A stretch of DNA of 64,000 nt. Source: Papaver somniferum. Taxonomy: Eukaryota > Streptophyta > Magnoliopsida > Ranunculales > Papaveraceae. A program made the translations under genes and the position numbers. The notes below the pieces were generated by a model, which worked only from the letters and a program-made list of their open reading frames with translations, had not been told where the DNA came from and did not search any database. The DNA is taken from positions 75,220,783 through 75,284,782 of the forward strand of contig NC_039359.1 of NCBI RefSeq assembly GCF_003573695.1, in the 5' to 3' direction. Shown here one piece after another: positions 1 through 8,954 of the stretch. The stretch's first letter is position 1. Every line of letters begins with the position of its first letter.

Positions 1-534
1 TCATGAACTCTCTAAGTGTTACAAGTACAAACATAAAATAAGATATGTCAACAAACTTCAACGGAGAGTAAATTGATTAGCAAACAATCTCAAACTTGTT
101 CAGAAGTCTAATTCATCTGAGGTAAGTAAACTCAATCCTTCTCCGAAAAAGTTAGTTTCTAAAGAATTAATTAGACCTCTCCGGAAAAGAACAAGGTCTA
201 AACATTCTGTGAACAAGGGTATTAGGAATTCCATACAAGAATTAAATGGTGGACATATTATTGTTCACCGGCCCCAACACAGCTTGGTCGTGTTGAAAGT
301 GCATCTTGTCTGATGTGCCTGATCAAAGAGACAAGAGTTGAGCACAAATCAGGCCTTAAGAAAAGAAAATTCTTTTGTTTTATTTTCTTTTGTTTTTTCG
401 GAATTCTGTTGATCTTTTTATATCATATATTGGTATTGAAAAGGATTTTTCCTTTTGATTATTGAAAGAGGGTTAATTTTGACAATTCAGCCTTCTCTAG
501 GGATGTGAATTGGTCGTACGTGAATCCTTTTACT

Positions 535-544
535 TGTATAAAGG
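535..544 (+). promoter_or_regulatory. TATA-like box upstream of the METPS ORF
   Basis: TGTATAAAGG lies about 105 bp before the ORF start and is followed by a conserved leader (GTAACCCTACATTCC). The same arrangement occurs at about 4797-4807 and 60831-60841 in the other two copies. Promoter function is inferred from sequence and position only. Confidence 0.4.
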
Positions 545-647
545 TTCTGTAACCCTACATTCCTTTTTCATTCCCTGAAAACTCTTATTATCACAAGATT
601 GCTTGTTGAGCTTTAATTGTGTATTTCTTTCACAATTCTATACTTGT

Positions 648-983
648 ATGGAGACTCCAAGCATCATGTCTTCTGATGGAAATGAGGTTAATATGATTGT
701 TAAGCCATCAATCATGAAGGAAAAAGATAAGTCTCCTCCATCTACAACTTTGAAAAGAAAAAGTAAGAATATGAAGAAACCAAGGGCTATCCCCTCTAAT
801 CTTAAGAAGTATTCTGGTGTTCTTGAAAGATTGAAGGAAACAAGGAAGGAGATTCAACAAATAAAGGCCATTGTTTTAAGGTCTCTTGAGATTCAGAAGG
901 CCCTGGTTTGGTATCAGTCGAGAAGGTTTGTTGGAATCGACTCCTTTTTTCATGAACCTTATATATGTTCCTATGACTATTGA
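648..983 (+). CDS. Accessory ORF of type A element (METPS ORF), copy 1
   Basis: Unrecognised protein of about 111 residues beginning METPSIMSSDG at an ATG. It is lysine-rich: basic stretches at about residues 25-50 (KEKDKS, LKRKSKNMKKPR) are followed by a likely helical segment (ERLKETRKEIQQIKAIVLRS). A TATA-like TGTATAAAGG lies at 535-544, about 105 bp upstream, with a conserved leader between. The ORF sits after gag, where Sireviruses may carry an env-like gene, but I see no signal peptide or membrane segment. Copies at 4905 and 60946 keep the start and the frame. After residue 90 the copies diverge in frame, and 11379-11470 reads on in another frame, so the C-terminus here may be frameshifted. 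Function unknown; a captured host gene is one possibility. Confidence 0.5.
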   Translation: METPSIMSSDGNEVNMIVKPSIMKEKDKSPPSTTLKRKSKNMKKPRAIPSNLKKYSGVLERLKETRKEIQQIKAIVLRSLEIQKALVWYQSRRFVGIDSFFHEPYICSYDY

Positions 984-2314
984 CGACTAGGAGTTCGGAA
1001 ACGATAAAGAATTTTTCGGAGGTCTTAATGTCTAGGAAACTTCTTATGAGAATTTATTCTTGTGTTTTAAGAAGGATAACTAGGGTTTGGAATAGCCTAT
1101 TATGATTACACATTGCTATTGCCAAAAAATTTCATCTTGCAATGTTTTTATATTTATTTATTTAAATTCGATCTAAAGTTTATTTAGAAGATGATTTTGC
1201 ATTATTAATCTTTATTGATTTTATATATTTCAAATAATGTTATGGGATATGTGTATTTACGTCCGTGAACTATGATTGTCCAATATATGTCAAAAGTTAA
1301 GTCTATCATGTCATTATGCAAATATTGATGGAAAATAGAATGAACTTTTGATGTCAAAGATTAAGTCTACGGTATCATTATGCAAATATTGAAGGAAAAT
1401 AGAATTAATTTTTGAATATTCCGCAGTATTGATCTTTCCCTGATCCACTTTTATGTGAAATTATTGTATGATTCCGTAAGTTCTTTTATGTTGAGCATTT
1501 CCCCTTAAATTAATCATTGAGGTTCCTTTGTCGTTAATTTAATTGAGTTTTCTGGATACAAATTCATGTCTCATGTGATTTGTTAATGTCCAAAGAAATC
1601 CTTATTTTCTTTTAAAATTAAGGTCGCTCTTGTTGTTCTTTCGGGAAAAACATTTTATGGGGGAGAGTTCTTAATTGAACTTGTGCTTTATTGCCAAATA
1701 TTTCTGGGGAGTGAGGCTTTGGAATGTTGTAGGAGTTATCTTGTATTTTTATAAACTCCTTGATGAATACACTAAGTTTCGACTATGTGAAATCATCGAA
1801 AAAAATTTGATATGTTCTCTTTTAGTCATGAAGTATCTCTATGAGAATTTCATTGTGATCCCGCTTGTTTTCGTACCTTTGCCAATTAATATTGACACAA
1901 AGGGGGAGAATTATTGTGAAATTCACACTACAAATACATATGGTTAATTACGAAATCATTATGTAAGGGGAAGTGGTATTCAATGTGAGATGAGGTATTG
2001 ACTAAAGGGGAGTGATACATATCACCATAGTATTATTGTCAAAGTTGTGGTACAATTGAACTTTGATGTTGTGTAATAATATTATGACACTGTATAACAA
2101 TAATTGAGAACAATTGTTTTCTTATTGTTATGGCTACGGATCTTCAACAACTATGATGCTGAGTTGAACACATTCAGAATCGCTGGAGTACTTGGAAGTG
2201 ACGAAGATTTCGAGTAATGTTGAAGTACCAAGGAAATCAAGCATTTGGATGACAAGATACAAAGTTTATTTATTTTGTAATCCATATGTATTGATAGTTT
2301 TGTCAATAAAATTG

Positions 2315-2328
2315 AAAAAGGGGGAGAT
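2315..2328 (+). promoter_or_regulatory. Polypurine tract of type A element
   Basis: AAAAAGGGGGAGAT abuts the LTR start TGTTAGAGCA. Known role in the family: primer for plus-strand DNA synthesis. The same tract stands at 12779-12792 and, inverted, right of 46563 and 63784. Confidence 0.85.
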
Positions 2329-2975
2329 TGTTAGAGCACTGATTGGTCGAACTTGCAAGCGTTGCTGTCTCAAGCTTGTTTGTCAAGTTTAGTTATCAAA
2401 ACTATAAGTATTGATTTCTTGTCTACTTATAGCTATGTCTCGGTCTAGGATAGTATGTATAGTTGAGCTCTAGATTCCATGGCGTTCATTGATTGAAGAC
2501 AAAGAACTACTAAGGGGATCTTGTGAAACTTCATCAACAAAAGGTATGTGGAGACTTGAACTCATCTATCACTCGGAAGTCTATTTCTATTCTATCTCCC
2601 ATTGAGACAAAGTCGTATAGCTATATAGACTTTACTTTATACACATTTGATATTTCGAGCTGAGTTTAACTCGCTTACATATTTTTCGAAATATGTGTTG
2701 GTAAACTTTCGCTTTAACCAAGTTCATCTTTTATTCTTGACACTTGAACATTGGTCTTTGGTACCGTCAAGTTGTTTCTCATAAGAATCATGCTCACGGA
2801 TTTCTATCTGTTTGATTTGATGATTACATTGAGAAACAAAGATATAACTCTTGGATGTATTTTCCTTGATTGAGTCTGATTGTCTAGTTGATTCTCTTGG
2901 AAATATATTGGAGTTAGTCCATAAAGATTTCCGAAATGAAATATTGGGTGTGGTTGTTAGACCCCCGCTTTTTCG
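2329..2975 (+). repeat. LTR of type A element, internally deleted
   Basis: Begins TGTTAGAGCACTG after the polypurine tract and ends ...CCCCCGCTTTTTCG just before the primer binding site; the terminal CA has become CG. It is 647 bp long, whereas the related LTR at 12793-15109 is 2317 bp. The missing 1.67 kb corresponds to about 13200-14877 of that copy, and the breakpoint is near 2738-2742 (TTCTTGACACTTG). The LTR is shared by the element on its left and the one on its right, as in tandem elements made by LTR recombination. Confidence 0.85.
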
Positions 2976-2977
2976 AT

Positions 2978-2989
2978 TGGTATCAGAGC
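2978..2989 (+). promoter_or_regulatory. Primer binding site (initiator tRNA-Met type)
   Basis: TGGTATCAGAGC two bases after the LTR end is the standard plant Copia primer site, complementary to the 3' end of initiator tRNA-Met. Confidence 0.85.
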
Positions 2990-3029
2990 AGGCAAACACG
3001 TTTAAGACCTCATAAGTCTGTGTTTGTAG

Positions 3030-4320
3030 CAATCTGACTCTTTAGGCAAAAACTCTATCTCTATAAACATACCACCAGTCTTTGATAGATCGAGTTACTT
3101 ATAGTGGAAAATTTTTATGCGTGCCTTTCTTCGATCGCGTGATTTTCAATCATGGGTTCATGTAGTTCATGTCTATGATCCTCCGGTTGTTGCAGAAGGC
3201 GATGTAACTATTCCAAAGGATATTGGTGCATATGATCTTGCCGAGATTCTCGCTGCAAAGAAAAATTCTGACGGATTAAATACTAGCATCCATGCCATTA
3301 CCCCAGATCTTCAGCACCATGTGACTACGTGAACAAAGTATAAACAAACCTGGAATATCTTAGAAACTGTATTCGAAATAAATTCCTCTAAGGAGGAAGC
3401 TAAGCTTCAAAACCTAAATTCTGATTGGGAAAACCTTTGTATGGCTGATGAAGATTCATTTGATAAGTTTAATCACAAAGGACATTGTGATGAAAATTCT
3501 CAGATCGTTGCTATCCAAATACGATTCTAAGAAGCATGCCATCGTTGACGGAAATAACCTTAATACTTTATCCAAAAATATTCTTGTTGGGAAGTTAAAG
3601 ATCTTTGATCATGAGCATACATCCAAATACGGGAAGGATATTGCTTTAAAAGTAAAAAAGAACACTAAATTGCTTGACAAAAGTAAAAGTGTTGGAAACT
3701 CTGTTGTTGACCCTATTGAGACTGATTCATCAGATGAAGATCTTGACAGCTCAGTTTCACTTATCACAAGACAGTTTAGAGATCTTCTTTTGAAGAGAAG
3801 TAAACGGTTCACAGAGATAAACCCAGGTCATCAGTCAAACCTCATGACAGTTGTCCTCCTGAAAACAGGGAGACTGTTGATATTGATGATGAGGATATTC
3901 CACAATGCTTCAAGTGTAAAGGTTTTGGTCATTTTCCTAATGAGTGTCCAAATTGTAAAAAATACACTGGGAACAAAGGTCTTGCTGCAACTCTTGATGA
4001 AATGTATGATCACTATGATTCTAACGATGATGAAAAGTCAAGTGTTGCACTCCTTGGTGAAAATATTGATTTTGATAATTGTAGCAATACGTATATCAAT
4101 CTTGATATTCTTCTTGGAGAAACTTCGTCAACCACTATGGAGGATAAAATGGATTTTTCCATGTCTACTGAAAATTCTATTTCACATGTTTCAGGTACCT
4201 CAATTTGTTTAGCAGCATGCGCAGCTATGGTGGCTGAACCGCCCTCCACATTGACATATTCTATTATACTTTTAAGGGTCATGAACTCTCTAAGTGTTAC
4301 AAGTACACACATAAAATAAG
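3030..4320 (+). pseudogene. Gag of type A element, second tandem copy (degenerate)
   Basis: Copia/Sirevirus-type gag in pieces. The N-terminal part (3117-3332) has the UBN2-like start with MRAFLRSRDFQSW, then SDGLNTSIHAITPDLQHHV. The middle (3448-3840) holds ILRSLLSKYD, HEHTSKYGKD and the acidic DSSDEDLDSS stretch. A first zinc knuckle (CFKCKGFGHFPNEC, CX2CX4HX4C) reads at about 3907-3950, and the frame continues to 4319 with EKSSVALLGENIDFDNC. A second knuckle-like motif (GHELSKCYKYK) spans about 4275-4310. The start codon is lost, there is an in-frame TGA near 3330, a short deletion near 3470 and frameshifts around 3840-4000. Gag would build the virus-like particle and package RNA; this copy cannot make a full protein. 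Confidence 0.8.
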
Positions 4321-4444
4321 ATATGTCAATAAACTTCAAAGGAGAGTAAATTGATTAGAAAACAAGATCAAACTTGTTCAGAAGTCTAATTCATCTGACG
4401 TAAGTAAACTCAATTCTTCTCCGAAAAAGTTAATATCTAAAGAA

Positions 4445-4675
4445 TTGATTAGACCTCTCCGTAAAAGAACAAGGTCTAAACATTCTGTGAAAAATGGTAT
4501 TAGGAATTACATACAAGAATTAAATGGTGGACATTTTATTGTTCACCGGCCCCAACACAGCTTGATCGTGTTGAAAGTGCATCTTGTCTCATGTGCCTGG
4601 TCAAAGAGACAAGAGTTGAGCACAAATCAGGCTTTAAGAAAAGAAAATTCTTTTGTTTTTCTGGAATTCTGTTGA
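4445..4675 (+). CDS. Conserved gag tail or small ORF of type A element
   Basis: A 76-codon open frame following the second zinc knuckle (IRPLRKRTRSKHS, basic, then NGGHFIVHRPQHSL). The first copy (about 178-415) aligns throughout but has stops. It is probably the C-terminal extension of gag, as the frame upstream also reads basic residues; it could be chance. No recognised domain. Confidence 0.3.
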   Translation: MIRPLRKRTRSKHSVKNGIRNYIQELNGGHFIVHRPQHSLIVLKVHLVSCAWSKRQELSTNQALRKENSFVFLEFC

Positions 4676-4904
4676 TCTTTTTATATCATAAATTGGTATT
4701 GAAAAGGATTTTCCCTTTTGATTATTGAAAGAGGGTTAATTTCGACAATTCAGCCTTCTCTAGGGATGTGAATTGGTCGTACGTGAATCCTTTTACTTGT
4801 ATAAAGGTTACGTAACCCTACATTCTTTTTTCATTCCTTTAAAATCTCTTTTTATCACAAGATTGTTGTTGAGCTTTAATTGTGTATTTCTTTCACAATT
4901 CTAT

Positions 4905-5171
4905 ATGGAGACTCCAAACATCATGTCTTCTGATGGAAAAGATGTTAATATGATTGTTAAGCCATCAATCAAGAAGGAAAAAGATAAGTCTCCTCCCTCT
5001 ACAACTTTGAAAACAAAAGGAAGAATATGAAGAAACCAAGGGCTATCCCCTCTAATCTTCATAAGTTTTCTGGTGTTCTTGAAGAGTTTAAGGAAACAAG
5101 GAAGGAGATTCAACAAATAAATGCCATTGTTTTAAGGACTCTTGAAATTCAGAAGGCCCTAGTTTGGCATC
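4905..5171 (+). pseudogene. METPS accessory ORF, copy 2, split by a nested element
   Basis: Second copy of the type A accessory ORF: METPNIMSSDGKDVN, then a frameshift around 5026 (KTKGRI then stop, reading on as MKKPRAIPSNLHKFSG in another frame). It is broken at 5172, after ...EIQKALVWH, by the end of a minus-strand LTR. A TATA-like box lies at about 4797-4807. Bases 5087-5171 are repeated at 8863-8954, and the 3' remainder resumes at 11374. Confidence 0.65.
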
Positions 5172-7021
5172 TGAAAAAGCGGGGGTCTAACAACACCACC
5201 CAATATTTCGCTTAGAAATCTATATGGACTAACTCCGTAATACTTTCTAGAGAATGAACTATACAGTCAGACTTAATCTAGGTAAAAGTATCTCAAGGAG
5301 TTAATATCTCTCTCTTGTTTTGATTTACTCGAGATGATAGAAATCAGCGAGTCTTTAATCAAACACAATGAATAACTTGGATGGTACCAAAGACCAATAT
5401 CCAAGGATCAATCAATGACAATCAACAACCAAAGGTTGGATTACTCTAATTGATGATCTAACACACAACCTGTATTATTTCAATTATAAAGATAAAACAA
5501 TATAATGCGGAAACAGAAATAACACAGACACCAGAAATTTTGTTAACGAGGAAACCGCAAATGCAGAAAAACCTCGGGACCTAGTCCATATTGAACACAC
5601 ACTGTATTAAGCCGCTACAGACACTAGCCTACTCCAAGATAACTTTGGACTGGACTGTAGTTGAACCCCAATCAGTCTCCCACTGATCCAAGGTACAGTT
5701 GTACTCCCTACGCCTCTGATCCTAGCAGGATACTGCGCACTTGATTCCCTTAGTTGATCACACCCACAACTAAAAGTTGCTACGACCCAAAATCGCACGC
5801 TTTAATAATAAACAAATATGTCTCACACAGACAAGTCTATAAAAAGATCAATCTGTATCCCACAAAAAAACCCTAAATTTTTTGTTCCGTCTTTTGATAA
5901 TAATCAAGGTGAACAGGAACCAATTGATAATCCGGTCTTATATTCCCGAAGAACGGCCTAGATAAATTAGTCACCTCACAACAATCTTAATCATATGGTA
6001 GCGAAACAAGATGTTGCGGAATCACAAACAATGAGACGAAGATGTTTGTGACTACTTTTTATATCTTGCCTATCGGAGATACTAATCTCAAGCCAATCAA
6101 TCTGATTGTACTCGTACGATAGAAGATGCAATATCAGATCACACAACTACGATAAAAGTAGTATCGGTCTGGCTTCACAATTCCAATGAAGTCTTTAAGT
6201 CGTTAACCTGGTTTTATAAGAAGAAAACTAAAGGTTAATGGAGAAACGACTCTAGCACGCAAACTAGTATCACATGTGAGGTGTGAGGATTAGTTTTGCA
6301 GAGTTGCTAGAGTCCCCTTATATAGTCTTTCAAATCAGGGTTTCTCCTTGGTCACAAAGCAAACAATATCCATCCTTAGATGAAAACCTGATTTAGATTC
6401 AAGCTAATATTTCTCAACTGTTAGATCGAAAACTATATACAAATGAAATGCACGCTTCTAGGTCTGTTAACCGTACCCAAACGTGTACATTGTTGGTTCA
6501 ATAATAGTTAACCAAAAGGTTAGCCATATGAGCATTTCATACCAACCATATTATTCTTCACCATAACTAGTTCGAATGACTTCAAATGAACTAGTTAGAG
6601 AGTTGTTCAATTGCAAGGAAATCTTATGTACTACACAAGACACAATTGAAGCAAAGATGATTTGATTCACTCGAATCGGTTCATGAACTTTATAGCCATG
6701 GTTTGGAAATTGCATTCCTTAGTATTTATAAGTTTAAGTTCAGAAATCATTTTCAGATATATAGCCTTCTTAAGTTCGCACACAAGGTTCCCGGACTTAA
6801 GCAACCGGGCAGAGTTTACAAACTCCAGCAGAAAATCTCGGCAAAGACTTTCCGCCGGTTCGCGGACTGGTACTCACGCAACAAGTTTGTCAACTCCAGC
6901 AGAATTTCTCAGGATGAGACGTTCGGCAGTTCGCGGACTTGTCAACAATCCATTCTTCCGGTTTCTCTTGATCAACAAATTTCGCAAACTTTGGTTCAAG
7001 GGATAGGACTTATGCACATAC
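5172..7021 (-). repeat. Type B element 3' LTR, truncated, minus strand
   Basis: Starts (plus-strand reading) TGAAAAAGCGGGGGTCTAAC and matches the LTR at 8955-11373 almost base for base up to 7021, then switches abruptly to internal sequence. About 570 bp of the 5' (U3) end of this LTR is therefore missing, although part of the U3 repeat cassette with GTTCGCGGACT-like motifs survives at about 6780-6950. GCATC precedes it at 5167-5171, the same target-site sequence as at 8950-8954. Confidence 0.8.
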
Positions 7022-7177
7022 TTCAAAGTCTCGAAGAAGATTTCCTACCAGTTGTGATGACATCTGAACTGGTAGTTTGTTTTCATGATCAACAACATGA
7101 AAGCAAGTTATAGAAACAAGATTCAACTCAGGAATATTGTCCTTCTCAACTTCATCAACCTTGTTGCTTCCATCCAT
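7010..7177 (-). CDS. Accessory ORF of type B element (MDGSN ORF), truncated
   Basis: A 55-residue frame beginning MDGSNKVDEVEKDNIPEL, acidic then mixed (LVSITCFHVVDHENKLPV). It runs into the truncated LTR at 7021 and stops in LTR sequence (…DFEVCA), so the natural C-terminus is lost. CTTATAAATACAG (minus strand, about 7221-7234) is a good TATA-like box some 45-55 bp upstream of the ATG. Position after gag mirrors the METPS ORF of type A, but the sequence is unrelated. Function unknown. Confidence 0.4.
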   Translation of the reverse strand: MDGSNKVDEVEKDNIPELNLVSITCFHVVDHENKLPVQMSSQLVGNLLRDFEVCA

Positions 7178-7220
7178 TGTGTACAAAAAGAGTCCAGTAG
7201 AATCTTTACCTTATGGAACA

Positions 7221-7234
7221 CTGTATTTATAAGG
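7221..7234 (-). promoter_or_regulatory. TATA-like box for the MDGSN ORF
   Basis: Minus-strand CCTTATAAATACAG follows CCTAGGGTTTCTTGGAAGA and lies upstream of the ORF start at 7177. Inferred from sequence only. Confidence 0.35.
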
Positions 7235-7721
7235 TCTTCCAAGAAACCCTAGGAACAATGACGTTCGTGTGGGTCCGGTATGTGTACTCGGTCAATCACA
7301 CATGGGAGACCCGGGGAAAGGAGAAGCACAATTATTCAAAGAATTGCAGAGAAACAGACACTCGGAGAAGGGATGAAGGAACACGAGGATCAAAAAAAAT
7401 TTTTTTTTTTTTAAATTTACAACGAATTTAATACAAACCCGACATCTTTCCAAAGATGAGTTATCTTTAGAACAAAGAGCATCCATCTTTTACATAAAAG
7501 AGGGATGCAGCTTTAAGCAGTCATGGTATATTAAGATGAGCATCTTGCTCATCAATATTCACTTATTCTTTTCGTTTGTCAAGGGTATTTAGAGAGACAT
7601 TACTCGTCATAGCTGAAGAAGTTTTATTAAGGAAAGGGTTAGGAGTACCTAAATCAACTGTTTTCCATGTTTTCTTGATGCTCCGTTTGGGTCTGTTTGC
7701 ACTGATTTTTAGATCTGAGAC

Positions 7722-8862
7722 TCAATTGTTGATATGCAAGAAATATGGAGCGGAAGTCTTGGATTTGCAGCTTTCTTCAGGGAGAGATGAGGAACTCAAA
7801 TTTTCTTTCTTTCTCCTATGCCTTTTTCTCTTTGCAGGGTTAGTCACCCTTTCGCCATTCTTCCTTCTTCCATTGTAGGCATTTTTTGTTTTGAACACAC
7901 AACTAAGAAAGGACTTATCACAGTACATTCCTTGAGTGTTTAAAGTGCCTTTTCCAACAATGTGTGAAGCCGATTTAATGACTTCTTTAGACATCCAAGT
8001 AAGAATGTTATGAAGTTTTTCATTGCTCAACCGATAACGACATCTTTGCTCAGAATGTCCTTTGTTCTCGCAGTAATAGCAGTTAAAGGAATTATTTTTA
8101 ACTGTTCTCTTGTGAGCAGATTTAGAAGGAGAAGAATCCTTGTTTTTGGGACCATTGCAAGTTGCTAAAGGTTTTTCACATGGAGAATTATCACTAGCTT
8201 TAACAAAGATGATCTTACTAGTTTTTGGAGCGTCTATTCCTTTATATCCCAGACCACGTGTATCACGGTGTTCTTTACACGCTCCGAGCATAGAAGATAA
8301 TTTTGTAGATCTAGAATTGAATCTACTCAGACTCTCTTCCAGTGATTTTACTTTATTAAGAGCAGCTGTAAGCTCAGTCTCCAAGGATTTTTCTTTGGCG
8401 AGAAGACTGCGCTCTTTTTCGCAAAAACTTTTTTGTTGAGAGTCATATCTTGCTTCAGTTTCTGCAAGTCTTTCTTTCAACACGAAGAGATTTCGAAAAA
8501 GATTATCACATTCAGATTTTTTTTGTGCGTACATCTTCTTCACGAACTTTAACGATAGATTGTAAGAGTTTATATGCACCATCGTATCCTTTAAAGAGTT
8601 TTCTCAACTTTCTGTTTTCTTGACAGAGAGGATCCATGTATTTACTCAAGCAGGTTGTTGACTTCTTTTCTTTCAAGGCACGATCAAACATCTTGATATA
8701 TTGGGAGATTTCATCATCAATACTTTGTCCTTCTTCTGAATCACTATCATCCGAAAGATCATCCAACTGTTCCTCAAGAGATTTTTTCCAGTTGAAAGTA
8801 GATTCAGTCACTGGAAAAGTTCTTGAGTTTTTCTCAGAAGTATCAACCCTTTGAGACTCACC
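7722..8862 (-). pseudogene. Type B gag: coiled-coil plus zinc knuckle, 5'-truncated
   Basis: Minus-strand gag-like protein. Open frame from 8862 (GESQRVDTSEKNSRTF) through WKKSLEEQLDDLSDDSDSEE, then a long charged coiled coil (VLKERLAETEARYDSQQ ... SLETELTAALNKVKSLEESL), the Sirevirus-type DTRGLGYKGI motif, and a zinc knuckle CYYCENKGHSEQRC (CX2CX4HX4C), ending in a basic tail (AKRKRHRRKKE). One frameshift lies around 8512-8530, joining two overlapping frames. Upstream sequence is lost at the junction with a copy of type A DNA at 8863. The capsid-like UBN2 part seen in type A gag is not present. A short spacer, 7235-7720, follows. Confidence 0.75.
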
Positions 8863-8954
8863 TGAAGAGTTGAAGGAAACAAGGAAGGAGATTCAACAAA
8901 TAAATGCCATTGTTTTAAGGACTCTTGAAATTCAGAAGGCCCTGGTGTGGCATC
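8863..8954 (+). repeat. Duplicated stretch of the type A METPS ORF
   Basis: Bases 8863-8954 repeat 5087-5171 with few differences (GTTGAAGGAAACAAGGAAGG ... TTGGCATC-like end). The repeat continues into the adjacent LTR copies, giving two 1.9-kb parallel copies (5087-7021 and 8863-10817) that flank the type B gag. Confidence 0.85.

Larger units (their letters stand above)
1..2328 (+). mobile_element. Type A LTR-retrotransposon, internal 3' part (first tandem copy)
   Basis: This is the 3' part of a Sirevirus-like Copia element. It starts inside the last gag zinc knuckle (HELSKCYKYK read from base 3), passes through a TATA-like region and the METPS ORF, and continues as about 1.3 kb of 3' non-coding DNA to a polypurine tract at 2315-2328. 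The 3' region repeats G-rich tracts of polypurine type near 1659, 1900 and 2006; multiple polypurine tracts are a known Sirevirus trait. The segment is nearly identical to 4280-5171 plus 11374-12792, so it is the same family. No protease, integrase, reverse transcriptase or RNase H reading frame was found in the span. The 5' end lies outside the window. Confidence 0.8.

Noticed and set aside
1675..1947. 90-codon frame repeated at 12140-12412
   Set aside because: It starts at TTG, overlaps polypurine-like tracts and is shared only because both are type A 3' regions. Differences between copies show no sign of protein conservation that I can judge.
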